Below are positions 21,216 through 33,414 of a stretch of DNA of 64,000 nucleotides, one piece after another. Every line of letters starts with the position of its first letter. Within the stretch, counting starts at the first letter, position 1. Both the position numbers and the translations under genes were made by a program. The DNA is from Reticulitermes lucifugus (taxonomy: Eukaryota; Arthropoda; Insecta; Blattodea; Rhinotermitidae). The notes under the pieces are model-generated. The model was not told the DNA's origin, did not search any database, and saw only the letters and a program-made list of their open reading frames with translations. The stretch spans positions 2,037-66,036 of the forward strand of contig JAKCWW010000615.1 of assembly GCA_026260175.1 (NCBI GenBank). The letters are read 5' to 3'.

Positions 21216-23700
21216 CTATGCCTACGTACAACATTTGTCACATATAACCTCAAACATTCGCAGTTCCTCCATCTTTTAATTTTTAACGCACAGAATAAGG
21301 TTCATGCCTAATTCACATGATGATCTAAGTTCTTTACGTGTCTTCCTACAAAATTTCATGTGTCCAGTTTCAACAGTTTGTTGTTTATCACCGTCAGACA
21401 CACAAGTATTTAGATATTTTTTACAGTTTCCATAATGTTCGTGTCCTGAAAATTAATGGACTAAACAAAAGTGACATAAATCTCAGTGCACTATTACCAC
21501 ACAAAGATACAGGATTCTACATTGGCGCTTGGTGTTCCTTCCACCTCAGTAGTTAACAATGCGAATATATTGATTTTACTTATGATATCAAATTGAAAAG
21601 CACAAAGGTTGGTGAAAGCTAATGGCATGTTATTCATAACGAAATATTCTGGAAGTACATATGTTAGTTGAAACTATATTTCGAGAAAAACACATACGTG
21701 CAGTAGATAAAGCCTGTTTTTCTTGCAAGGCATACAAAACCTACTGTACGAGATATAAGAGTGGAAATAATCAGGGGATTCTGTAGACTCTCCTGATAAT
21801 AGAACTGTTATGTGAATATGAAATATTTTAGTTTAATTAAATTTTACCTTATCTTTTGTGTATGTTAAACCTTAAAATGATTTAAATGTGGCTTTATGTG
21901 TAATCTTCACAGGTGTGAATTAAATTCACCACCGTAATTTAAGGTTAATCGGCTTGACGTTTACTTCAACGTGATGTGTAAAATTGTAATGGTGATATTT
22001 CTCTGTATAAGAGACCATCAAAAAGCGTGTGTGTAGTAATATTATTGTTGTTATTATTATGAATATAAATGACAGACAAACTTGAAGCTATTCAACAGAC
22101 ATCAGTGTGTCTTTTTCCCTATCCAGATAAAAGAGGCAAAACTTTGCGTAGCTTGAAAACCAGTGACATCTAGCGGAAGCTGACAAGTTTATAATAAAAA
22201 TATATGACAGGCCATTCTTCTATCCTCTGTTTTCTTTTATTATTCAGCTTCCGATTATGTTTTTATCTCTCGTCTGTCTTTTCTGAAAACTGAGATGGTC
22301 AGTCGAGATGAATTGGACTGGCGAGATGGAAATTTGTGATGAAGTCAGGTGCACAGTAAAGAAGTATGCATAAGATGCAAATTTTATGCAAAACACGCTT
22401 AATATTTTCTTTGTGCTACTCTACGATATTTCATTTTACCCGACGTATCATCGTTTTAATATTCACTCACGCTTTTAAAACAAACAAGAAGAAATCAGAT
22501 CATTGATTTTATAGGCAATACTGTCACATTACTAACCTGAAGTTCGCAAAGGTACAGGCAGTAACAAAACGATAAGTAAACATGAAGACATTTTAAAATA
22601 CTAAGTGGCCACAGGGCCGAAGAAGGAGGAGAAGAAGAAGGAAGAAATAAGAAATTGACAGGAGAAATCAGGAGTAAAAACTACTTTCATGAAATTCTGC
22701 CTGGACAGACTGAAAATTAAGATAACAGTAAATTGACTTGAACAGTGGTAGTAATTTGCTTAGTGAATATATTACTACAAAATAATATCCGAAATATTAC
22801 TTTTGGCAGTGCGTTTGACCGGTTTGTGTGACAGTGCATTCGGAAAAGAAAATACTGTACTTGAATTTAGAGGAGTATGGTATTCGAAATTCTTCTTGTG
22901 TGTTGTCAAATATTGCGTCTTCTTCATATGCATTTCTTAGAGGTCAAACTGGTTTTTAATAAGATAATAAAATTGCACTGGTTATAGTCATAAATTATAT
23001 TTCCTTGCTCTTTTGTTAAATATTCATGGTATAGAAGAATGTTTCAATGAAGTGTTCAATATATTAACTATATACATAAATATATATATATCATTTTATC
23101 TAAAGAAGATATATTGCATATATCGCAGAACGTTTTTATCAGACGCAGAGACTTTTATTTAAGCTTCATTTATACTTACCCTACACGAAGCAAAATGAAA
23201 TTCTTTAATAAAGTTCTAGTAGAAAGGTAATCGAAATTCATTATCAGTTTTGAAAATAAAATTTAAGTACTGACGCGCCTAGAAATAAGACATTCCACTG
23301 AACGTTCACTTTATGAGCTTATAAAAAAAATAAAAACCTATAGCTATTCCACTCCAGTAGAAACCGCCAAGCCAAGTCACATATCACATGCAAATCATAG
23401 AAGCACATGTCTTGGATTCTGAAGTTTCCTGGAAGTGGATTTGTATGTTGGTTGGTAGCCTGTGTCTGATAGTCTTCTTTGAATGTGGGGCAGGAATATC
23501 TCTTCAGTGCCCCGAACAATAGATTTATATCCCGTTTCTTGAAAACACCAAAGATGTGTCACATGCATGAGGAAACCAACTTTCCTTCATAAAACTGTAT
23601 TTTTTTTACTCCCATCTTTTCTCTTTTCTTTTTTTTGGGGGGGGGGGATTTTGGGCTGTGTATGCTTCACATATTCCTGTTCCTTGTCATTTTTTATTTA

Positions 23701-23734
<34 letters not shown>

Positions 23735-24650
23735 TCTTACAGGTCTCAATATGGAAGGCATAAAGCAAAAATATATTCTTATATAGAGACTCGTATTTAT
23801 GTCAAATTCCACTGCAGAATTAATTCAAGCAGCAGTGAAGAATAAAGCCCTCGTTATTACTTGTACATATCCTGACCCTTCAGCTCCTGGTTACTTGCTT
23901 CTTTTGTGCCCTATGCTCATATTACTCAAGAGTTGTATTTTCACTCTGTCTTGTCCCCTTATTCGAATGCCATCAATCCAGTTTAGCCCCCCTCTTTCAC
24001 AGGAAGAGTAAAAAGGAGTAGGCATAAGTCACATAACCTCTATTTTCATTTATTGTCTATTCAGATATAATGTTTCTAGGTTTAATAGACAAAAGAATTA
24101 CTGCAGTATGTGAAAAATTCTTATTATTCGGTAAATAAGCTTTGACATCTAAATCAGCAAAGCCATGAATTACGGGCTTTCACATTCCGCCAGAGGAAAG
24201 GAGTTTTGTCTTCGCTGGTACGTTCATTCCGGTCCTGAGTTCCACCCAGACCTTATACGCCACTGTGAACACCAAGGATTAGGTTAATTCAGACGGGACG
24301 CGATGATGACAGTTCCCTTCCATCTAGGGTCGAAATGCGTGGAATGCCCCATGCTTCCTCATGGCTTGACATTTCAACACGCGAACAAATTTGACTAACC
24401 CTGAGGGGAAACGTACGTTGCAGGTTTATGCGAAGAAAGCGCTAAAGAAAAGATTTGGGTAGTAATAGGAGGAAAGTATAATTACTTAATGAGCAGCTTC
24501 ATAATTTATACTCTTTATCAAACATCCCTATGATTATAAAATCAAGATGTATGTGGTCTTCGAACATGTACCACGCACGAGAAATAATAGATTTATGCAG
24601 AAAATTACACCGAAAAAAACTGAACTTTGGAGACCTGGCTATACATATTA
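21216..24650. other. AT-rich stretch with simple repeats only
   Basis: Holds a G10 run near 23637-23646, a (TTA)n array at about 23700-23732, a TA-rich run near 23080-23090 and a GAA-rich block near 22619-22650 that may be a short LINE tail. The frame at 23567-23845 encodes the poly-Tyr of the TTA array. No gene was recognised. Confidence 0.45.
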
Positions 24651-24654
24651 GATG

Positions 24655-24775
24655 TATATTAAGATAACATGAAGGTAAGGGCTGCATTAATCTGTCTCAG
24701 GATAGGAGACAGTGGTGGTCTGTTGTGGAACACCAATGAAATTTCGGGTCATACAAAGGACGGGAACTTCTTGCT
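24655..24775 (+). mobile_element. LINE family 2 terminal fragment
   Basis: AATCTGTCTCAGGATAGGAG, then CAGTGGTGGTCTGTTGTGG and ATGAAATTTCGGGTC correspond to the NLAQDRDQWRA...MNLRV end of the family. Heavily decayed. Confidence 0.4.
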
Positions 24776-24894
24776 CTGCTGTGAGGTTACAAGCTTTTCA
24801 ACGATCATGCCCAATCCCAGAATAAGTCAATCACTACAGCCACTAGGCTGTAGAACCAGAGATTAATTCACAGAAGAGGCACAGATCTGTCTCC

Positions 24895-25052
24895 TTCACA
24901 AAGCGTTCGGTCAGGCCTTCAAACCTTTTCAGTCCTTTGTCTAATATATACCATGGGATGTCCCCCAGGACTAAAACGGCCGTGGCTTGGAGGTGACCAC
25001 TTACCTCCATCCAGTACCTAAGTCAGTAACTTAAAGAGAGGTAGCTAGGGTG
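24895..25052 (+). mobile_element. degenerate SINE family B, 3' half
   Basis: ACTAAAACGGCCGTGGCTTG, GGTGACCACTTACCTCCATC and AACTTAAAGAGAGGTAGCTA match the 3' half of family B in order. It abuts the GC-rich island. Confidence 0.45.
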
Positions 25053-25129
25053 AACCATATGGCAAGTCAGTAATGCGGTGACGATCGACAGGAAAACGAA
25101 CCACAGAAAAGAGCCCTGCGGGACAACCG

Positions 25130-25375
25130 GGGCTGGCAGGGAGACCTTGACGGTCAGGACGATCAGGGCGGCCAGTCAGTGATGGATATTAAGGATGACC
25201 GCGGCTCTCAGGGTGGCCATATCGCCCCGGAGAGGACAGGACGGCAGGTGAGAAATGGCAAATAGTTGCAGCAAACGAACAGGGTGACAAGTGCGATCAG
25301 TGCGACTAGGGCGGCCAAAGCGAGAGCACATACAATCAGGGAGACCAGAGGGACCAGAACACCTGGTGACATGCG
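25130..25375. repeat. degenerate 9-bp GC-rich minisatellite
   Basis: Imperfect 9-bp units near GCGACCAGG (CAGGGCGGC, CAGGGTGAC, GCGATCAGT, GCGACTAGG, CAGGGAGAC) dominate this block, which is far GC-richer than the flanks. In one minus-strand frame it gives Gly-X-Y-like triplets, such as GRPDRPDRQGLPASPGCP, with many Gly replaced by Asp, Ser, Cys or Ala. That is consistent with a decayed repeat rather than a functional collagen. Confidence 0.55.
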
Positions 25376-25462
25376 AAGGCGCACGTCCTAGACGCCTTGC
25401 TTAAACGCCCGCCTCGGCCAACCTCCTCCGCCGAGTAGCTTGTTTCCTGCTTCTGCCTGCTG

Positions 25463-25526
25463 ATGCTGGCTGCTGGTTGCTACTGTGTGCTACTGTTGCT
25501 GCTCCTGGTGGCTGTCACTGGCCTCC
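25463..25526 (+). CDS. candidate signal-peptide exon; speculative
   Basis: ATG at 25463 opens MLAAGCYCVLLLLLLVAVTG, an excellent secretion-signal profile (short n-region, Leu-rich core, small residues at the end). It is followed by GTATGT at 25527, a usable splice donor; without splicing the frame stops at TGA 25532-25534. It sits at the edge of the GC-rich island. The Leu run is encoded by a CTG-rich patch, so low complexity is a serious alternative explanation. No downstream exon was identified. Confidence 0.2.
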
Positions 25527-25877
25527 GTATGTGACCTTCCGCGCCGGACGCCCAACTTGGCGGTTAGCCTTTGCCGCCTCTCTTGTTTGTCTTCCATGTC
25601 CGCCAGCTATGATCACCATTATAGCCTCGCTTTTAAATCCCAGTTTCTTTATATAATTGTCGCATATACATACAATGTGCATAAATATGTTGCTGGTTAA
25701 AGTCTAGAAATATTAAAGAAAAAATTTCTTGTTTGTGTTCGAAACGTGCAAACTCTATCTTTGCGGGGCTCTTTGTAACCTACATAACCAGGAAAAATTA
25801 AATTAATACGCTAAGTTTCTTCAACACAAACTTTAATGTTTTATTACAAAAATTGTCTTTATACCTTATACTAATTT

Positions 25878-25918
25878 GTGCCTGACGATGATACCGTGGG
25901 ATCGAAAAATGTTTTACC
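25878..25918 (+). ncRNA. hammerhead-ribozyme-like motif
   Basis: CCTGACGA matches CTGANGA. It is followed by TGATACC-GT-GGGATC, which pairs as stem II with one mismatch, and CGAAAAATGTTTTACC. Core residues are kept except for the base after GAAA. Resembles the short hammerheads of Penelope-like elements. Confidence 0.45.
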
Positions 25919-26147
25919 AAGACGATTATTAAAATTGGGATGCAGCAAGTAAAAGTAACTAATTGATCGTAAAGCCTGGTTTTCTTTTAAGTTCATTTAC
26001 TTGTAAGTTTACATTCTACTCAGCTCTTCACTTTTTCGCTTGTGTCAGCTGCCAAATATTAAGGTTTGGCCTTACGTGATGTGACACCGTGTAATTTGCT
26101 AGAGATATTTCAATATATCGGAGTAGATTGCTGCATCGTTATTCAGG

Positions 26148-26195
26148 AGAGCCCCTGAAGACAGAGCCAGTAGGAGGCTCCGAAATATTTGTACC
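26148..26195 (+). ncRNA. hammerhead-ribozyme-like motif
   Basis: CTGAAGA, stem II GAGCC/GGCTC with a 7-nt loop and perfect pairing, then CGAAATATTTGTACC. The core matches CTGANGA, though the usual T at position five is A. It lies 250 bp from the previous motif, in the same orientation. Confidence 0.45.
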
Positions 26196-26199
26196 TGTG

Positions 26200-28160
26200 T
26201 ACCAAACTATATAGTAATTTGCTCCGCGGGTTTTCTTCCTGATGCAAAGGCAGTCGGGGCGTGTGGAAGTTGACCACTCACTTCCATTTACTTTCAAGTT
26301 TAAGAATACATTTAGCTATGACTTCCCTCTGCATTCATCTTCCCATAAGCATGGGGCAACTTTACGTTTTGGTGCACTCCCCCCTCCCGTTTCCAACTCA
26401 CTATTCATAATCACCAAACCATTCTTGTATATTTGCAGCATCTGACACATTTTTAACACATAAATGCAGAATACGAAGCTAAACATTCACATTTGCAGCC
26501 TTCTTAGCCATGACAGTATATTTATTGATCATACTTGTTATCTCTTTCTTTTACTACACTTTATCAGCTGTTGAGGTTCTATAGTGACTTACGAAATTCA
26601 GTAGGATGGCTGGATCGGGACGTGTGATGTGGACATATTGTTGTGTTAGGGGTAACCCCTTCTGGGACCTGGAATTTAAGAACAAAAAATGTACGGCGAA
26701 TTTTATTATTCTGGTTCTTCATTTTTGTGAAGACCTTTTGGAAATAATATACGATAGTAAAACAGCACAGATAGACCCAAATTCAATGCTGTCAGAATGT
26801 TTTCTGCAAGGCATAATCTGCCTTGTGCCATTGAAGATGCTCGTTAATTAACCATAGAGTAGATCTACAACTATCTGATGGTTTTCGAGATCAAAGCCAA
26901 CCAGGTAATTTACTACTTTATAGATCTGGAACATATGACATCCTGTTTTAAGGAAATTACGAGTATTTATATTTTTAAAATGATTTATGGATCTGATAGT
27001 GATTTGGGTGGGAAGAACTAATATTAACAAGCAATTCCAAAATTGATCTCCGGAGGTTTCAACAGTATCATCACCCTTTCCATTAACACTACACCTGTAT
27101 ATTCCCTCGCTGCTTGCAGATTAATTTAAACATGCTTCTGTGACTTCACTTTCCAACCTGTAACCATTCATTACTTCGCTGGAGCCATATAACCTTAGAA
27201 CTCATCCTGTATGGTAACCCACATGTACATGACAGAATGATACATGTAATCAAATTAAGCAGCAACATCGAAGCTTTTTGATTATTAAATACCTATCTTA
27301 CGTTACATTCAGCTATGGAGATAGTAACCACACCCTTGCTAAAACGCAACGGGTTGGTTATAGGGTGATTACAAAGTCTCGTATGTGTGGACCGCACGAA
27401 GGGACGAATTATTTATTTTATTTATGGTTGGTTAAAATGTTATCAGCAACTCAGTCTATGTAGCGTCAAACTGTAATCGTGACTAGTGAATGATGGACTG
27501 GAAAACATGTCATAGGGAACGTGGTCGAATTCGCTTTATACGTCTCAGAGGACTGAGGAAAAGGACACAAATTGTCTGCAGGTCGTAATTTGAGGCCGAA
27601 AACTCCTCATTATAAAACAGAGTGATGCAAACTTGACTGAGACATGCTGTTTGAACAGGTGAACCAGCTTCTTGTAGAGCCATTTAAAAGTCAAATTGGT
27701 TTTGAAAACAGTATAGGCTTAAATGCCATCAAAGTAACACTTTATGAACTTACACATATGTAACATACATATGTGTAACATACAAGTTTTTTATATTTTA
27801 CATGTTCATGATATTATTGCATCACTTCTCTGAGATAAATAAGCCTCTATAGAGGACTTATTAAATGTATAACTGCGTACAGTATTGGCCCACTATTTAG
27901 TTTTCTCTGTGTATGTACTTGCATTCAACATATGAATCCTTCATCTGTTAAAAGATGAGGCGTGTTGTGGAATTCCTTACGGAAATACACAGCTGAGTTC
28001 CAAACTGTAGTTTTTCACATGACTAGGTGAAGAATTGTTGCTAACTGTAACCATGACATCAGCTGTTGTTGAGTCTCACCTTGATAAATGTTACTTTGCA
28101 TGGTGTATTTACTGAGATCAATTAATTGCAGCATGTACGAGTTTCTTTATATGCCTGGTT
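26200..28160. other. AT-rich stretch, little recognised
   Basis: A ~40-bp patch at about 26248-26290 resembles part of SINE family B, and a 9-bp-arm hairpin of ACACATATG/CATATGTGT lies near 27753-27777. No gene was seen. Confidence 0.4.
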
Positions 28161-28164
28161 ATTT

Positions 28165-28663
28165 TTTGCCCAGTGGCGCAACAGCCCCTAGTGGGCCAGG
28201 GTCTCCTCATTATCGAGGTTTCAAGATCACACTCAGACATACCACACTCAGTAAGACTCCTCTGGACAAATGATCAGCCCGACGCAGAGACCTTTATCTG
28301 ACAGCACACAACACTCACAGGAGGCAGACATTCATGCCACCCGGCGAGATTTTTGTTTTTGCCTGTCCGGGTTTTTTTCCCCTTTGATCCATTTTTTGTA
28401 CTCTTTAAATCCTTTCGTCCTTCATGTCACTTTACGTTCCATATTACCGTCCTTNNNNNNNNNNNNNNNNNNNNNNNNNNNNNNNNNNNNNNNNNNNNNN
28501 NNNNNNNNNNNNNNNNNNNNNNNNNNNNNNNNNNNNNNNNNNNNNNNNNNNNNNNNNNNNNNNNNNNNNNNNNNNNNNNNNNNNNNNNNNNNNNNNNNNN
28601 NNCAATTCCAGCAAGCGAGCGGCCGCAGACCCACGCCTTAGACCGCGCGGCCACTGGGATCGG
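28165..28663 (-). mobile_element. SINE family C split by an insertion and the assembly gap
   Basis: The 3' part (28170-28350, minus strand) and the tRNA-like head (28605-28663: GGCCGCGCGGTCTAAGGCG, GTCTGCGGCCGCTCGCTTGC) match the intact copy at 54568-54825. Between them, near the expected box B, lies unrelated T-rich sequence from about 28352 plus the 148-N gap. This indicates an insertion of unknown identity, or a misassembly, within the SINE. Confidence 0.75.
28455..28602. other. assembly gap (148 N)
   Basis: A run of N. Any open frame crossing it is an artefact. Confidence 1.
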
Positions 28664-28664
28664 C

Positions 28665-29331
28665 CGGGGGTACGTTTTACTAGTACTACTACTACGTTTT
28701 AGTAGTAGACTAAATATTGAATTAAATTATTATATTAGGTTAATGGCCTGTGGATAATCCACACTACAGGAAATCAAAATAAATGTAATAATTTATAATA
28801 ATAATAGTCTGCAATATAAACTGAATCCCTTTGTACTGTGGCCTCCAATATGCACAATTGTTTACCTTTTCCTTTTTATATGGCTTATGATACATGTCTA
28901 TTGAGCACTGTATGAATAATGCTGATTTTCGATAAAGAAAACGGAAACATACCCACACTACAAATTTTACACAAGCTGTTTGTGCATGAAACAGTGCTCT
29001 CCGCGGAGCGAAGCCAGCGTGTAGCTCAGTAACAGTTAACTCCCCTGTATTCGTCTGTACTTTAGCCACTTTACCGTACATGAAATGCAGAGTGTTTTCT
29101 TAATTCACTTTTTTAAGACTTTATTAGGCCACACGCAATAATATTGCGTCATTAACTCATTTTCGTATTTAGGACGTGCTTGTCTCGGTGTTTGAATCCC
29201 ACTAATTTTGTGGAATATGTCTATTTCATATACTAGTCCAAAATAATTACGTTAAAATCAGATAGCTGAAAAATGGAGGAGATAGCAATCAAAAAAATTT
29301 ACTGAAACCCTTAAACTTATTTAAAATTTCG
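28665..29331. other. AT-rich stretch; unrecognised minus-strand frame
   Basis: A 105-codon minus-strand frame (28764-29081) begins MYGKVAKVQTNTGELTVTEL and ends in an Ile/Tyr-rich tail. The N-terminal 45 codons look more protein-like than the rest, but no family is recognised. A triplet patch of TAC/TAG repeats lies at 28678-28710. Confidence 0.25.
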
Positions 29332-29736
29332 ATGAATATGCACACAGATATAGTTTACGTTGTCGTACATTTCGACCTACCTCACTATCTGCTTAGCAGA
29401 CGGTTAGGAGACTTCACAGGGTACAGTTTGAGAAGACATTTGTCATTCAACCATTCAGGACACTTCGCGCCTCTTAAACAGCCCGAATGCTTTTTTCAGT
29501 ACCAAATGTCAGTTTCAAAACATTCCGCCGTGTTCTTTACCCTGGGCTACATAAGTATAGCCCAAACTCTCACATACTATGTTTTTAAGGTCCAGTTTAA
29601 TATTGTCCTCCCACAACACACACGTCAACCACACGCTCAAGTTTTGCGACTGAATATATATACGTATACACCCTCTACTTCATCTTTTTTACGTGTTCTG
29701 TCTATTGTAGTTCCCTTCGATTGGTTCCCCAAATAA
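29332..29736 (+). CDS. unrecognised open frame, 134 codons; doubtful
   Basis: One of the longest gap-free frames in the window. The peptide is His/Phe/Tyr-rich without domain, coiled coil or secretion signal. It lacks a start context, splice sites or a poly(A) site that would support expression. Codon choice does not differ visibly from the surroundings. A chance frame or repeat remnant is most likely. Confidence 0.12.
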   Translation: MNMHTDIVYVVVHFDLPHYLLSRRLGDFTGYSLRRHLSFNHSGHFAPLKQPECFFQYQMSVSKHSAVFFTLGYISIAQTLTYYVFKVQFNIVLPQHTRQPHAQVLRLNIYTYTPSTSSFLRVLSIVVPFDWFPK

Positions 29737-29739
29737 TGT

Positions 29740-32425
29740 CATGATTTCAGAACCGTGTGTAAAATAGGCTGTCCTGTCGTATTTAGGCCTACAGCTTTAC
29801 AAACAACCTGTATGTTCCTAGCTGATATGACAGAAATTGTATGAGATTAGGTGTGGTGTGTGGAGCAAATACATACATGCAGCACGTGTAGACATTGGCA
29901 CCAGTACTATGGCTTTTGATTTTTGCCAGTTGTATATTAGACGAATAGCATACATCACATTATTACGTGTCAAAGTGGAAACCATTCCCATTAATGTGCA
30001 CTGTAGTCTGACCCCCTTTCCCCTCCCTTCACTCACTTCCGAGACTTGAATTGTGCGACACGCCTAAAAATGTTACAGTGCCGGAGTCATCATCATCATA
30101 ATCAACATGAGGGTTATCTGTCGCTTTCATTACACATTATTTTATCAGGTGAACTAAATTAGAAAATGGACTTTAGTGACATTGGATACGGAACCTTGTT
30201 AATTCCCGGATGACCTCTATCTTTCCTCTTCTCTCTCCCTTTCCTCCCCCGAACCGTCCAAGTTTTTAACCCTTTCATGTTCGTTGACACGCTCACAGTT
30301 TGTATCGTACACTCTGTAACAGTAAAGTTGACAGCCAAACATTCATAACGGTTGTGTTGGTCTACAATTAAATTTAGTGCAGTAACGGAGACCTTTGAAA
30401 AGTCACTGCGTCTTATACAAAAACCATTAAAAACAATTTATAATATTGCTTCCGCCATACTTTGAACATATTCAGGGGTTTCTTCTTCATATTGTTCTTT
30501 TAGCTTATACTGTCCATTCAAATTATTTGTTGATGATAACCTCATATACCGTTAAATATTTAGTAAACCTGGTTTCATAAATAAATATATTGCTATGTGT
30601 TTTATCCTCTTGACTTAGATTCTTCATGTAATTGTGTATTTCTTTGTAATTTTTTATTGTTACCTTTATTACTTAAACTCATAAGCTATTAATATCTTCC
30701 TACTATAATTCTTCAGTCTGTTTCTAATTTTACATTACTGTCTATATGTTTTCAGAATTTTATGTTCACTTACTTTATACTAGCTATATACACTGGGGAC
30801 TGTAGCATATAAGTTAAATTATTATATGTTACACACTCAACATGCAGCAGTGAAGGTATAATACGTAAAAAATACATAAGGAACTACAGAAAAAGAGGCG
30901 TAGTGCGGGAAGCAATGATTTTAATGTAATTGAAAAGCGATGCAGGTATTTGTAACTAAATATCTGGAATATGAAACTTTTGTTAAAAGAGCAGTATTTT
31001 GAGGAAACCACTGAATATGTTTGATGTGTATACGAAACATTTTCGTTACAATAAAAGTTATATTTAGAAACTATTCCTACGAAAAAGACCCAGCTACCTG
31101 TGCTCTGAGTAGGCAGAAAAAATTTTGCACCTTGTTGCCGCGTTGGTAAGCAATCCTTCTTAAAATAGCCTATGCAAAATTTACTTTCTTAAAACACCAA
31201 AGAAACTTTAAATTTATGAATACATATTTCAGTTATTTTCATCTGAATAACAGAGGTTATTGTGTGCCAATAGAAAAGTTGGATTTGGGCTGTTGTGTAA
31301 GCAAAGTGGAGAATGTTATGTTTGGAATAGTTCTTTACAAATGATAATTTTGTGGTTAGTACTGAACTAACTTCCTGGGTATGCGTTTTATTGTTATTAT
31401 TCCTTATTGATTGCGTGAAATATGCACTTTGCTCTTATCAAGAATTTATACAAATATATTTGTTACATTTTAAATAGTGACAAAAACTGTAAAAGAAAAA
31501 ATGATATTGTTTGCTGCAAACTAAATACTACAAGGTTTTAAACAAGTACTTTTATATTAGGGAAACTAAAAATTTATCACTAATAAATTTGAAAACAAGT
31601 ATATGGTAGAGTATTGCAGCCATTATTTAAAGAAGCTTCCATGTACCCTTCATTTTGATTGTAGGTATCACACTGGTTAAATATAAATGTGGAACCTGCA
31701 GTACTCTTGTATATAAAAGTGAGATTTAAAATACAGAAAAGAGTTTTAGTGTAAAATTTATTATCTCTCGTAAATGTAGGTCACAGATAAAGGTGCGAGA
31801 TTTGAGGTTTTAGAGCGATGGCATATGTTATATAGATTCTTATTCCCCTTCAAATTTCGGGTTGCCATGTTAGACCGCTTTGAAAAAGAGGCAACACGTG
31901 CCTCCAAAACTTTTTATTTTATAACAATATATATTTGATGTCATAATTAAGAACACTAGAATAAATAAAGGTCAAGGATGTTTGAGGACAAAACGAAGCA
32001 GAGATAAAGTAATATGAAGAAGTGGGAAGTTTATAAATTTACAGCTTCATAAAGTGTAATCTTCACTTAATACTGTAATGGTTATTAAAAAGCAAGGCTA
32101 AATTGGCCGAATATGCAGTATGAACGGGTGAAACAGAAAGGCATTCACAATGTAGTTGGTATACCTCACTGACAGGGTCAATTAGAAGACCTTGGCATTA
32201 GTACAGTGAAGTACCAAAATAATTACAAATTGAATGTAGGGTACGGAATGAATTAAACTGTTTCAACATAGGAAAAAATACCTGGGTTTTATGAGCATTG
32301 TAATGTCCTTTCCTACTTCGTAATTTATATTGAATTTCTTGATTAGGCTGGTAAGTAGTCAAATTGCAGAAAGATCATACGTTGGTCTTATTTTGCGTCC
32401 GGTCTTAAAGATACGAACAACATTT
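29740..32425. other. AT-rich stretch, nothing recognised
   Basis: No supported exon, array or repeat boundary. Only overlapping antisense short frames near 29818-30049. Confidence 0.4.
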
Positions 32426-32429
32426 CGAC

Positions 32430-32720
32430 TTACGAAATTCCCTTCTAAATTTTTTTGGCTCATAGAGGGAGAAGAGAAATTCATAGAGTTTTTCGGAGGG
32501 AAACCTGAAGGAAAGTGACCACTTGGAAGACCTAAAGAAACGGAATGGGAGGGCGTGAAATGGATTGATCTGGTTCAGGATAGAGGGAAGTGGTGGGCTG
32601 GTGTGAACACGAGAATGGACGAACGGTTTCCATTAAATGCAGGGAATTTCATGACTATCTGAGGAATTCTTAACTTCTCAAGACAGGATGTGTTCCATGG
32701 AGTTAATTTGTATAGGATCC
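32430..32720 (+). mobile_element. LINE family 2, 3'-terminal fragment
   Basis: KPEGK, GRPKETEWEGVKWIDLVQ, then DRGKW and, in a shifted frame, NTRMDERFP correspond to the KPEGKRPLGRPRRRW...LAQDRDRW...MNLRVP end of the family. The 3' segment (GGGAATTTCATGACTATCTG and AACTTCTCAAGACAGG) looks like the family's 3' region. Confidence 0.6.
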
Positions 32721-32724
32721 TCGA

Positions 32725-33410
32725 CAGGAGGAGAAAAACTGCTATATCGATCCTTGTAATACGTTATTTATATTTAAGGACTTCATGTCGGTGACAAACC
32801 AATCAAAATATGCAGACACCCCTCCTGTGATTCTCCATACTTATCCCTTATAAGTGATTACTTAGGGGTAGAATGGCCTGTAGAACTTACAGTTGCACCA
32901 CAAAATTTCATTACGATTGTCCCAATAATATTCTCACCTAACGTATATTATTTTAAGGAGTACGATTTGGAAAAGCGCTAAAATAAATTATTTCAGAAAG
33001 TACAGTTTCTTCTTCCAAAGCGGTAGGACAGATACAGATTTACAGTATTTTCATAATATAGTAAGTAGACATCATCATTCCAGCTAACAATATTCAGTGT
33101 ATTGCACACGAAAGTTTCATCGGGCTCCACCTAACGTTAATTAACACTGATTTCCGGTGCCACAATTCGCGGGCGGTTGTAGAAGGCAGCACTAACGTTT
33201 ATGAATTTAATTGAATGTGACTGGCGTTCATTATTTCGTAGGTCTATACGTGATATACAGGGAAAAGCAATGTGAGTCATGATTGGCTAGCCTGACTGCA
33301 AGTGCAGCATCCTAAGTTATCTGCCTTCCACCGTAATATTCTTCAATAACTTACAAACTACCATGTGTTTGTGCGGAAAATTTGCATTGCAATGTGAAAA
33401 ACATTAGTTT
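32725..33410. other. spacer, nothing recognised
   Basis: No supported feature on either strand. Confidence 0.4.
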
Positions 33411-33414
33411 GTTT

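Noticed and set aside
22608-22655. GGCCACAGGGCCG followed by GAAGAAGG repeats, like an RTE-type 3' tail
   Set aside because: Only about 15 bp of tail-like sequence precedes the repeat; too short to separate from a chance GAA-rich run.
23567-23845. 92-codon frame with poly-Tyr
   Set aside because: Product of the (TTA)n microsatellite and a T-rich flank.
24385-24410. CCTGAGGGGAAACGTACGTT as a hammerhead core
   Set aside because: There is no stem II between the core elements, so the fold cannot form.
26248-26290. Short SINE B-like patch (CGGGGCGTGTGGAAGTTGAC)
   Set aside because: About 40 bp without flanking family blocks; insufficient to call an insertion.
27030-27080. Minus-strand GTGATGATACTGTTGAAACC as a hammerhead-like string
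   Set aside because: Stem II does not pair and the CTGA core is changed; similarity is probably accidental.
28270-28757. Open frames of 70-134 codons on both strands across 28270-28757
   Set aside because: They exist only because the N gap carries no stop codons.
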